Of a stretch of DNA of 64,000 nt, positions 1-7,813 are shown piece by piece. The first letter of the stretch is position 1. Each line of letters opens with the position of its first letter. The stretch spans positions 98,883 to 162,882 of the forward strand of contig NZ_JAOTIF010000014.1 of NCBI RefSeq assembly GCF_025628885.1, given 5' to 3'. The DNA comes from Paraflavisolibacter caeni (lineage in GTDB: Bacteria > Bacteroidota > Bacteroidia > Chitinophagales > Chitinophagaceae). The translations under genes and the position numbers were made by a program. The notes below the pieces were generated by a model. That model had not been told where the DNA came from. It worked only from the letters and a program-made list of their open reading frames with translations, and did not search any database.

Positions 1-2
1 AA

Positions 3-494
3 TCACATTCTAAATTAAACTTCACAGTTACCCATCTGCTGATCTCTGACGTGGAAGGTTCTTTCAAAAACATCAATTCAACGTTCACTTCTTCTAAAGC
101 TGACTTTTCTGATGCCGTTATAGAGCTGACTGCTGATGTAAACAGCATTAACACTGATGATGAAAACAGGGATAAACATTTAAAAAGCCCTGATTTTTTT
201 GATGCAGCTAAATACAACGCCTTAACTTTTAAGAGCAAATCTTTTAAAAATGTTGGCGGCAAGAAATATAAACTGGCTGGAGACCTGACAATGCATGGCG
301 TAACGAAACCAGTAGTCCTGGATGTAGTTTATAATGGTTCTGCTGTACATCCTTATTCTAAGAAAACAGTTGCCGGCTTTAAGATCTCTGGCACTTTAAA
401 GCGTTCTGAATTTGGTGTTGGCACCGCTACTCCTACAGCTGTTGTAGGCGATGAAGTTGCCCTGGTAGCAAATGCAGAGTTTATTAAAGATTAA
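3..494 (+). CDS. YceI family protein, 5' end cut by window edge
   Basis: The reading frame is open from base 3, before any start codon, and the residues preceding position 51 (S-H-S-K-L-N-F-T-V-T-H-L) match the conserved YceI N-terminal strand, so the gene begins outside the window. The GTG at 51 is internal. YceI proteins form a lipocalin-like barrel that binds polyisoprenoids, usually in the periplasm. The visible part keeps the family pattern: an HL-I-S-x-V-x-G-F start, the KSPDFFDAAKY block, then the GDLTMHGVTKPV block and a C-terminal strand. The signal peptide is off the edge. A terminator follows at 568-604. The second YceI protein at 12681-13283 is of a different subtype. Confidence 0.9.
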   Translation, partial: SHSKLNFTVTHLLISDVEGSFKNINSTFTSSKADFSDAVIELTADVNSINTDDENRDKHLKSPDFFDAAKYNALTFKSKSFKNVGGKKYKLAGDLTMHGVTKPVVLDVVYNGSAVHPYSKKTVAGFKISGTLKRSEFGVGTATPTAVVGDEVALVANAEFIKD

Positions 495-567
495 AGTAGT
501 GAATGGTCAATGGTGAATGGTGAATTGTGTTAGTCATTGATCCCCTCAATAAAGATCTGTTTCATTA

Positions 568-604
568 AAAGCCAGTACCTCTAAACCAGGTATTGGCTTT
601 TTTT
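568..604 (+). terminator. Rho-independent terminator of the YceI gene
   Basis: AAAGCCAGTACCT (568-580) pairs with AGGTATTGGCTTT (588-600) with one G-T wobble around a 7-nt loop, and the T run continues after it. It separates the YceI gene from the CHAD gene. Confidence 0.85.
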
Positions 605-657
605 ATTGAACTTCTTTCTACTTCGTAGATTTGACTTTATAGTTCAGATCAAATTTC

Positions 658-1476
658 ATGAAAAAGGCCTACCTGGAAGAAGTTATTAATAAACGGTTGC
701 TGCACATGAAAACCCTGTGTGCGCAAATCACTGGTACTTATGACATTGAAGATATTCATGACCTGCGTGTCGAATATAAAAAGCTGAGGGCATTCATCCG
801 GTTGCTCCAGGGTGAGGAGGAGTCTTCAAAATTGAAAGTGCCGGGTAAACTAAAAGCTATTTATGAAACAGCAGGTCCTGTGCGCGACTTGCAACTATTT
901 CTGCCTCTTGTGAACCCTTATTTCAGCCAGCAGCCATCCCAGCAATATTTAGAAAGGCTGCAGCAAAAATCAAGTCATGCAAAGAATGACCTGCAGCAGG
1001 CTATTGAAAAAGCTTCATTTGACAAGGCAGAAGAATCAATACTCAGTAATTTGCCTAAAAGTTTACGAATAGGAACTGTCAAAAAGTTTGTGCAACATAA
1101 AATTACAGCCATTCAAACCGGATTGCTTTCAATTCACCACGATGAAGACCTGCATACGATCCGCAAACAACTAAAAGACCTTATTTACAACATAAAAACT
1201 TACCGCAACGATTTCAACCAACCATTCCCGGTAAGCTTAGGGAACAGTGAAGAAGACCTTAATCATGCCGCTCACCTTTTGGGTAAATATAATGATCTGT
1301 GTTTTGCCCTCACATTTTTGCAAACGCACAAGGAAGAGGGCCTGCCAGAAAATGAAACGCGGCTCCTGGAGCATTTGGAAAGCGAATGGCTAACGGAAAA
1401 AGAGACCCGCCAGGCCGAAGTCATTCAAAAACTTACGGATTTACACCTTGGCCCTGTGCAGCTGAGCAAAGCTTGA
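658..1476 (+). CDS. CHAD domain protein
   Basis: This is a predicted all-helical cytoplasmic protein of 272 residues made only of a CHAD domain (conserved histidine alpha-helical domain). Two half-repeats are visible, each with the family's histidine signature: D-I-H-D-L-R-V-E-Y-K-K-L-R near residue 35 and D-L-H-T-I-R-K-Q-L-K-D near residue 163. Related CHAD proteins bind polyphosphate through such basic/His faces and often sit near phosphate genes; no phosphate gene is adjacent here. The ATG at 658 gives the expected length. The gene is monocistronic, with terminators on both sides. A polyphosphate-binding role is inference from the family. Confidence 0.85.
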   Translation: MKKAYLEEVINKRLLHMKTLCAQITGTYDIEDIHDLRVEYKKLRAFIRLLQGEEESSKLKVPGKLKAIYETAGPVRDLQLFLPLVNPYFSQQPSQQYLERLQQKSSHAKNDLQQAIEKASFDKAEESILSNLPKSLRIGTVKKFVQHKITAIQTGLLSIHHDEDLHTIRKQLKDLIYNIKTYRNDFNQPFPVSLGNSEEDLNHAAHLLGKYNDLCFALTFLQTHKEEGLPENETRLLEHLESEWLTEKETRQAEVIQKLTDLHLGPVQLSKA

Positions 1477-1506
1477 ACCTAAGTACTTATAGATAACTCC
1501 AGAAAT

Positions 1507-1536
1507 AAAAAAGACAACCTGAAAGGCTGTCTTTTT
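1507..1536. terminator. Bidirectional terminator between CHAD gene and tRNA
   Basis: A-rich AAAAAAGACA (1507-1516) pairs with TGTCTTTTT (1528-1536) around ACCT-GAA-AGGC, so U runs occur on both strands. It can end the rightward CHAD transcript and the leftward tRNA transcript. Confidence 0.75.
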
Positions 1537-1537
1537 G

Positions 1538-1611
1538 TGGACCCTGCTGGGATCGAACCAGCGACCCTCTGATTATGAGTCAGATGCTCTAACCGTCTGA
1601 GCTAAGGGTCC
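1538..1611 (-). tRNA. tRNA with CAU anticodon, probably tRNA-Ile2 (lysidine type)
   Basis: On the minus strand the cloverleaf starts GGACCCTTAGCTCAG, has the anticodon stem-loop TCTGA-CTCATAA-TCAGA (anticodon CAT at 1575-1577), the T-arm GCTGG-TTCGATC-CCAGC and the acceptor 3' strand AGGGTCC plus discriminator A. CCA is not encoded. A CAU anticodon fits initiator Met, elongator Met or Ile2. The acceptor stem carries C4-G69 and C5-G68, the pairs used by TilS to recognise tRNA-Ile2 in E. coli, and the overall sequence resembles E. coli ileX, so Ile2, reading AUA after lysidine modification, is the better call. Confidence 0.9.
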
Positions 1612-1843
1612 ATACCACACAAGGCGGTATAAACGGGCAGCAAAGATAAGGAAAGGGGCACATTCTCCACAGCTAAAAAATATTTTTTTAACGAACATCT
1701 TTTCCTGCAACGAAAACCTATTAGCAATTGCCTATATACATTGACTCAAAGTACAGTTTTTGCATAGATGTGTTTTGCAGGACTTGTCCATACAAAATGT
1801 ATTTGAGCAGAAAATTCCCTTCATCCTTAAACATACGATTGTT

Positions 1844-4800
1844 ATGACCTTGAAACCAAGAGCCTTACCAATTTTCCGGCTATGGAAAAAAAAGGCCAAC
1901 ATCTTCATGTATCTACTTCTACTCATTTTATTTACTATTTCACAAACTGCTGCTGCAGGCTATTTCCAAACCCGGCGTATTACAGGCCGTGTTATGTCTC
2001 CCAAAAACGAAGCAGTTAACGGGGCTTCCGTTTATGTAAAAGGAACCGGTAATGGAACAGTAACCGATTCCAGTGGCAATTTTACATTAAATGTACCCGC
2101 GAATGCAACCCTGGCCATCAGTCACGTAAGTTTCCAGACCAAGGATGTCCCTGTTGGCGACCAGACTGACCTGACTATTACCATGCAACCAGGACAGAAT
2201 GTGCTGGAAGGGATAGTGGTAACAGGTTATGGTTCCCAAAGAAGAAAAGATGTCACTGGTTCAGTAGCTTCGGTAAGCGGTGCTGAAATAGCAAAGTTGC
2301 CCGTGCAAACACCTACACAAGCCATCCAGGGCCGCGTTGCAGGTGTGCAGGTGATCACGTCCGGGCAACCGAATACCTTGCCTACGGTCCGGGTAAGAGG
2401 AACAGGTACGATGCTGGGCGGCGTTAACCCTTTATATGTTGTGGATGGAGTGATCACTGATGACATCCGCAATATCAATTCTGCGGACATTGTAAGTATG
2501 GACATTTTGAAGGACGCCTCAGCTACGGCTATTTATGGCATGAGAGCGGCAAATGGCGTTATGATCATCACTACGCGTAAAGGGCGTGGCAAACTGACCA
2601 TAAATTATGATATGAACATTGGTCTCCGTGAGGCCACAGACCTGGTGGATATGGCTGGTCCTAATCAATATGTTGGTTATGTGAACGAAGCTAGCCGGTA
2701 TTATGGCAGCGGAGATAACCTAGTTGACCCCTCTGTTCTGGACGGCACTTCTACCGACTGGTTTGATGAGATTTTACGAAAGGGATTTTATCAAAACCAT
2801 AATATTGCACTTTCCGGCAGCAGTGATAAGATCAGTTATTTTTTTAGTGTTGGCTATCTCCAGGAACAAGGAATCGTGGTTACCAACAAGTTTAACCGCT
2901 TTACGGTGCGCACAAATAATGAATATAAATTCACAAAAAATTTAAAACTTTCTACCCTATTCTCATATAGTCGCGCCGATTCCAGGGATGTTAACTTTGC
3001 CGGAGCGTTCAATAATGCCTACCGCACTGTCCCTTATTTGCCGGCCATAAAAGATGGGAAATATGGCAATACTTCTGCTGCAGGCAATGTGGGCAACCCG
3101 TTATTGGATCTGGATAAAACTTCCAACAGCGGTTTGGAAAACCGCATACAGGGAACCACTATGATTGACTATAACCCGGTATCATGGCTGGCCCTTCGCT
3201 CCAGCCTTGGTATAGACCTCACTTTTTTTCAGAGAAATGAATATCTATACAAGTACCTCAATACAGGCCCGGAAAACGTATTCATTGTACCTGGTGGCAA
3301 CCAGGTACGCCCCAACAGCCAGTTGAATGTCACTGATGACGACCGCACCCGTTGGGTTTGGGATAATACAGCAACCATTACCAAAAAGTTTGACCTTCAT
3401 AGTGTTACCTTCCTGGCCGGTATCACCACAGAAAAGTTGCGCTTTTCCAGCAATGTATCTGGGCGCCAGGGGGTTCCGGCTAATAGTAACCAGTGGTACT
3501 TAAGTACAGGTGATCCAAGCACGCAAACAAACAGCAGCTCAGCCGATAAGTTTAGCCGAAATTCCTTTATTTCCCGGTTGAATTATGGTTACGATAGCCG
3601 ATTATTGCTTACAGCTACTTTTAGGGCAGACGGTACTTCAAAGTTTCCTGAAGGCAGCCGCTGGGGCTATTTTCCTTCTGTCGGCTTAGGATGGAATATT
3701 GCTCAGGAAAAGTTCATGCAAGACCAGAAGACCTTTACCTCCCTGAAATTGAGAGGAAGCTGGGGCCAGGTTGGTAACGACCAAATACCTTCCAGCGAGT
3801 TTTTGCGCGTAGCGACCATTGGCCAACCTTATTTCTTTAATAACCAGCAGGCATTGACGCTTTCTCTTGACAAATTAGTTGACGAAGGCCTGACATGGGA
3901 AGTAACGAACGAATTTGACATAGGCGTTGATGCGTCGTTCTTAAATAACAAGCTTACCGGAACCCTTGACTTTTATGATAAAAGGACAAAGGATGCGCTG
4001 GTAATTGCTTCTGTCCCAGCTGTTCTGGGCGACCCCAACAATGAATACTATACCAATGCGGCTACTATTCAAAATAAAGGTGTTGAACTGGGCGTCAACT
4101 GGTCTGACGATATCAATAAAGACTGGAGCTACAATGTGAACGGCAATATAGCTTTTAATAAAAATGAGGTACTGGAACTGAATCAGGGCATTCCTTTACC
4201 CCGCGGTAGCGTGGGAGGCCAGGGAACAACTACACTTACAGATGTGGGTGAACCTGTAGGCAGTTTTTACCTCTGGCAAGTGGATGGCCTTTTTCAATCG
4301 GATGCCGAGGCTGCTGCATCGGGACAAACAGGAGCAAGAGCCGGTGACTTAAAATACCGGGACCTTAATGGAGATAAGAAAATTGATGCCAAAGACCGCC
4401 AATTCTCTGGCTCTTACCAACCCAAAGTATTGTATGGTATCAATGGCGGTGTGGATTATAAAACATTTGACCTGAGCATTAATACTTATGGCACAACCGG
4501 CGGCAAGATTTACAATGCTAAAAAAGAAGCAAGGGGGGATGCCCGTGATAATATTGAATCCCATGTGGCACGTAACCGCTGGACAGTTGACAACCCCAAT
4601 ACCGATGTGCCACGGGCCAATCTGACAGAACTTCCTACTTCCACCTACTTCCTGGAAGATGGCGGTTTTTTCCGTATCAACAACCTGACACTGGGTTATA
4701 AACTGCCTGATGATATAGTTTCCAAGCTCAAGCTGAGTAACTTGAGAGCATTTGTTACCATTCAAAACCTGGTAACCTTTACCGGTTACAGCGGGTTCAC

Positions 4801-4924
4801 ACCGGAAATCATACCCAAAAGTGAAGCAGGCTCCGACCCGGCAGGTACATTAGCTGCAGGCATCGAGCAAGGCGTTTATCCTACCGTACGCACATGGGCT
4901 TTCGGCCTGAATGTTAGTTTCTAA
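1844..4924 (+). CDS. SusC/RagA-type TonB-dependent outer membrane receptor
   Basis: This large outer-membrane receptor imports oligosaccharides with its SusD partner using TonB energy. After a basic N-terminus and a hydrophobic signal segment (about residues 22-40) comes the carboxypeptidase-like CarbD domain (ITGRV...VNGASVYVKGT), then the plug with SusC signatures GYGSQRRKDVTGSV, PLYVVDG and LKDASATAIYGMRAANG, and a long barrel ending in F-G-L-N-V-S-F. The start at 1844 is chosen because the upstream ATG at 1760 adds 28 residues with no signal-peptide logic. Length (1026 residues) is normal for the family. SusD begins 25 nt downstream, so they are co-transcribed. The substrate cannot be read from the receptor; the GH144 remnant downstream points to a beta-glucan, perhaps beta-1,2-glucan. 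Confidence 0.93.
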   Translation: MTLKPRALPIFRLWKKKANIFMYLLLLILFTISQTAAAGYFQTRRITGRVMSPKNEAVNGASVYVKGTGNGTVTDSSGNFTLNVPANATLAISHVSFQTKDVPVGDQTDLTITMQPGQNVLEGIVVTGYGSQRRKDVTGSVASVSGAEIAKLPVQTPTQAIQGRVAGVQVITSGQPNTLPTVRVRGTGTMLGGVNPLYVVDGVITDDIRNINSADIVSMDILKDASATAIYGMRAANGVMIITTRKGRGKLTINYDMNIGLREATDLVDMAGPNQYVGYVNEASRYYGSGDNLVDPSVLDGTSTDWFDEILRKGFYQNHNIALSGSSDKISYFFSVGYLQEQGIVVTNKFNRFTVRTNNEYKFTKNLKLSTLFSYSRADSRDVNFAGAFNNAYRTVPYLPAIKDGKYGNTSAAGNVGNPLLDLDKTSNSGLENRIQGTTMIDYNPVSWLALRSSLGIDLTFFQRNEYLYKYLNTGPENVFIVPGGNQVRPNSQLNVTDDDRTRWVWDNTATITKKFDLHSVTFLAGITTEKLRFSSNVSGRQGVPANSNQWYLSTGDPSTQTNSSSADKFSRNSFISRLNYGYDSRLLLTATFRADGTSKFPEGSRWGYFPSVGLGWNIAQEKFMQDQKTFTSLKLRGSWGQVGNDQIPSSEFLRVATIGQPYFFNNQQALTLSLDKLVDEGLTWEVTNEFDIGVDASFLNNKLTGTLDFYDKRTKDALVIASVPAVLGDPNNEYYTNAATIQNKGVELGVNWSDDINKDWSYNVNGNIAFNKNEVLELNQGIPLPRGSVGGQGTTTLTDVGEPVGSFYLWQVDGLFQSDAEAAASGQTGARAGDLKYRDLNGDKKIDAKDRQFSGSYQPKVLYGINGGVDYKTFDLSINTYGTTGGKIYNAKKEARGDARDNIESHVARNRWTVDNPNTDVPRANLTELPTSTYFLEDGGFFRINNLTLGYKLPDDIVSKLKLSNLRAFVTIQNLVTFTGYSGFTPEIIPKSEAGSDPAGTLAAGIEQGVYPTVRTWAFGLNVSF

Positions 4925-4949
4925 TGTGTGACTATTTAAAACTGAAAAA

Positions 4950-6476
4950 ATGCTTACAAAATATAAAACAAGAGTTATCGCAGCTTTCATTACTACGCTG
5001 CTGTTCACAGGAAGTTGCCAGAAGTTTCTTGATGTTCCACCCCAGGGGCAATTGACCGACGAGGAAATTGCCGGCAACCTGGATGCGGCCGAGCAATTGG
5101 TCAATGGTGTTTACAATTCCCTCTATTTGGGGGGGTTTGCCAGAACCACTATTGGCTGGTTCTATTCTATAGCGACAGATGTAGCCTCTGATGATGAGGA
5201 TAAAGGCAGCTTTGATGCTGATTTCCTGCCGGCAAAAGAAATAGACAATTTCACCACTACGCCTACCAATTCAATTATTAATGACCTCTGGACCGGTTAT
5301 TATGCAGGCATCGTTCGTGCCAACCAGACCTTGCAAACTCTGGAAGAAAGCACCTTCGAAGAGGCCATCAAAAACCAGTTTCTTGGAGAAGTTCGGTTTA
5401 TCAGGGGCATGTATTATTTTAACCTGGTTCGCTTATTTGGCGGTGTGCCGAAGATCATACGGGTGCCTGACGCAACAGAAGGCAATTCCGATGAATTTCA
5501 GACCAGGGCGAGTGCTGCAGAGATTTACCAGGTGGTTATTGATGACCTGCAATTTGCCGTAGACAACCTGGCTCAGAAAGGTGACCCCAATACCGAGGTT
5601 GGGCGTGCTACAAAAGGCGCTGCCCAAGCTTTACTGGCAAAGGTCTACATGTACCAGAAAAACTGGCAGAAGGTATTTGATCTAACCAAGGAGGTCATCA
5701 ATTCTGGCAAATATTCACTGGCTGATAACTATGCCTCAAATTTTATACAAACTTCCACGAACACATCAGAATCGATATTTGAAGTGCAAACTGGTAATAC
5801 TGCCAATTGCGATGGTGTCAGCCCCCTTTACAGCAATGGACAGGGGCCCCGTTCAGGAGGTAAAGGAGGATGGAATGATGTAGGCTTGGGTTTTAACAAT
5901 CCTTCAGAAAGCTTATTGGCAGCCTACGAACCAAACGACAAGCGTAGGGATGCCTCTATTATTTTTATCCAGCCAACAGTTACTGGCGGACCTAATCCCG
6001 GAACAATTTTATGGGACGGCCTCCGTCTGCCGACAAAAGACTCTGTAGAAAATCTTCGTTATAATTATAAGGCCTATGCCTCTGTTCCCTCTGTCGGGCC
6101 TTGTGCCGGAAATAAGGATAAAAAGCCCAAAAATATAGTTCTTATGCGCTATGCGGAGGTATTGCTGATGTATGCCGAAGCTGCAGCGATGCTGGGCAAT
6201 AGCGGAGAAGCACTAGCTAAGTTGAACCTGGTACGCAAAAGGGCAGGCCTGACCGATGCCACAACCGCAACACAGCAGGATATCTGGAAGGAACGCCGCG
6301 TTGAATTGGCTATGGAGCAGGATCGCTTTTTTGATCTTGTAAGGCAGGGAAGAGCCGGCCAGGTACTACGTGCCCATGGGAAAGCATTTGTTGATAATAA
6401 GAATGAGATATATCCCATTCCACAGGCGCAAATAGACCTTAGCGGTCATCGATTGGCACAAAACCCTAATTATTGA
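4950..6476 (+). CDS. SusD/RagB family glycan-binding lipoprotein
   Basis: This is the surface lipoprotein that caps the SusC receptor and binds the incoming glycan. A signal peptide with lipobox L-F-T-G-S-C puts the lipidated Cys near residue 24. The mature N-terminus (QKFLDVPPQGQLTDEE) and the C-terminal block (MRYAEVLLMYAEAAAMLGN, then WKERRVELAMEQDRFFDLVR) are hallmarks of SusD. The last residues, RLAQNPNY, match the usual family ending. TPR-like helices are spread through the protein. It is encoded 25 nt after SusC and before a LamG lipoprotein, the order of a polysaccharide utilization locus. Confidence 0.95.
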   Translation: MLTKYKTRVIAAFITTLLFTGSCQKFLDVPPQGQLTDEEIAGNLDAAEQLVNGVYNSLYLGGFARTTIGWFYSIATDVASDDEDKGSFDADFLPAKEIDNFTTTPTNSIINDLWTGYYAGIVRANQTLQTLEESTFEEAIKNQFLGEVRFIRGMYYFNLVRLFGGVPKIIRVPDATEGNSDEFQTRASAAEIYQVVIDDLQFAVDNLAQKGDPNTEVGRATKGAAQALLAKVYMYQKNWQKVFDLTKEVINSGKYSLADNYASNFIQTSTNTSESIFEVQTGNTANCDGVSPLYSNGQGPRSGGKGGWNDVGLGFNNPSESLLAAYEPNDKRRDASIIFIQPTVTGGPNPGTILWDGLRLPTKDSVENLRYNYKAYASVPSVGPCAGNKDKKPKNIVLMRYAEVLLMYAEAAAMLGNSGEALAKLNLVRKRAGLTDATTATQQDIWKERRVELAMEQDRFFDLVRQGRAGQVLRAHGKAFVDNKNEIYPIPQAQIDLSGHRLAQNPNY

Positions 6477-6533
6477 TGAGCAATTACTTTTCCACCCCAT
6501 TATCCGTATATATTATTATCAAAAAAAGAAATA

Positions 6534-7397
6534 ATGAAAAACATTCCAATCATATTTTACAAAGCTGCCATATTCATTTGTATGGGGCTGTTGACCGCTT
6601 GCACAGAAGCAGATTATAGTGACGACTTCAAACCTGGTTCACCTCCTCCTATTGGCGATTATAATAACTCTGATGAAGTGGCTGCTGCCAGCCAGGCAGC
6701 AAAGTGGAGTTTTGAGGACAACCTAACGGAAAGCAAACAAAACCTGGCCGGCACTAATCACGGCACCACTTTTTCGGCGGGGCAAAAAGGCAAAGCATTA
6801 CAAGGTTCTCAAACGGGATATGTCGATTATCCCAGTGCTGGACCTGCCCTTTCTAACCTGAAAAGCTTTACAGTTTCATTCTGGATGAAATTAGATACTT
6901 TCTTTTGTTGCGGAGCTACCCAGGTGTTTCATATTGATAATACAAACGATTTCTGGTATAACCTGGCCGTATATTTTGAAGCGAGGGGAGCCGATGATTC
7001 CTTACGCTTCAAAATACAATTTCATAAAGAAGGTGTTGCTTTCAATAATCAATTTATCGAAGCCCATCCAGATAAAGAACCAAATATCATTGGCAAATGG
7101 ACGAATTTTGTTGCGGTCTATGATGGAACAACTTCTACTTTCAGGGCTTACATGAACAATCGTAAATTTTTTCAATCCACTCCTTTGTCAGGTCCAAGCG
7201 GCCCGCCTCTGGGCGAATTGGCCTTTGCCAATGTTGGCAGGCTCGTCTTTGGTACCTGGAAACAAAAGATCGGTGGACCAGGCGATACATGGATGCAGAA
7301 CTTCAGGGGATCTGTGGATGAATTCAGGATTTATAATAAAGGATTAACTGACCTTGAAATAAGCTCTCTCTACCAATTGGAAAAACAAGGCCGGTAA
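6534..7397 (+). CDS. LamG/concanavalin A-like domain lipoprotein of the glycan locus
   Basis: This 287-residue exported protein has a lipoprotein signal (lipobox L-L-T-A-C, Cys near residue 23), a short acidic linker with PGSPPP, and one LamG-like jelly-roll domain (about residues 60-285). Typical strands are visible: SFTVSFWMKLDT, IIGKWTNFVAVYDG and FRGSVDEFRIYNKGLTDLEI. Such proteins are probably surface glycan-binding proteins accompanying SusCD; no catalytic residues of a known hydrolase are seen. It lies 57 nt after SusD in the same operon, and the operon ends at the hairpin at 7414-7442. The binding role is inferred from context and fold. Confidence 0.85.
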   Translation: MKNIPIIFYKAAIFICMGLLTACTEADYSDDFKPGSPPPIGDYNNSDEVAAASQAAKWSFEDNLTESKQNLAGTNHGTTFSAGQKGKALQGSQTGYVDYPSAGPALSNLKSFTVSFWMKLDTFFCCGATQVFHIDNTNDFWYNLAVYFEARGADDSLRFKIQFHKEGVAFNNQFIEAHPDKEPNIIGKWTNFVAVYDGTTSTFRAYMNNRKFFQSTPLSGPSGPPLGELAFANVGRLVFGTWKQKIGGPGDTWMQNFRGSVDEFRIYNKGLTDLEISSLYQLEKQGR

Positions 7398-7413
7398 CCT
7401 GGTCTGTTTTGAT

Positions 7414-7442
7414 ACGGCTGCTATTTACAAAATAGCAGCCGT
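7414..7442 (+). terminator. Strong hairpin after the SusCD-LamG operon
   Basis: ACGGCTGCTATTT (7414-7426) and AAATAGCAGCCGT (7430-7442) form a perfect 13-bp stem with a 3-nt loop. There is no long T tract after it. It stands 10 nt before the break-point of the GH144 remnant. Confidence 0.65.
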
Positions 7443-7452
7443 AATCATTTAA

Positions 7453-7800
7453 TGGCATTTTCCTACTGGCTACCTGGCACATGAACCAGCCAATGATAAT
7501 GGGACAATTTCACCAACTGCTGCTTTATCATCTTTCCCCTACACACCAACAGAATCCATGAAAGCACTGAAATTCTTTTATTACAAACTGGGTGATAAGA
7601 TATGGAAGCAATACGGCTTCGTGGATGCATTCAACCTGGGTATTCCCTGGTTTGCAGATTCGTTTCTAGCCATTGACCAGGGGCCAATTATTGTAATGAT
7701 TGAAAACTACCGAAGCGGTTTGTTATGGAATCTTTTTTTGAGTTGCCCGGAAATAAAAAAAGGTTTAAAGGATCTAGGGTTTCAGAGTCCGCATCTGTAG
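7453..7800 (+). pseudogene. C-terminal remnant of a GH144-type (glycoamylase family) glucanase
   Basis: An uninterrupted frame of about 115 codons starts directly after a stop codon at 7450-7452 and ends at TAG 7798-7800. It reads W-H-F-P-T-G-Y-L-A-H-E-P-A, then NDNGTISPTAALSSFPYTP, then the block from the ATG at 7558 (ALKFFYYKLGDKIW, YGFVDAFN, LAIDQGPIIVMIENYRSGLL). This is the conserved C-terminus of the glycoamylase/GH144 family (endo-beta-1,2-glucanases and relatives, usually over 400 residues). About three quarters of the gene, including its signal peptide, is missing. The ATG at 7558 is just an internal Met. No frameshift or stop is seen in the remnant, suggesting a recent deletion. GH144 enzymes commonly sit next to SusCD-LamG genes, which fits this location. 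Confidence 0.8.
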
Positions 7801-7813
7801 ACCTCTTTGCCGC

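Noticed and set aside
51..53. GTG at 51 as a gene start
   Set aside because: The frame is open upstream with YceI-like residues, so this is an internal codon of a gene cut by the window edge.
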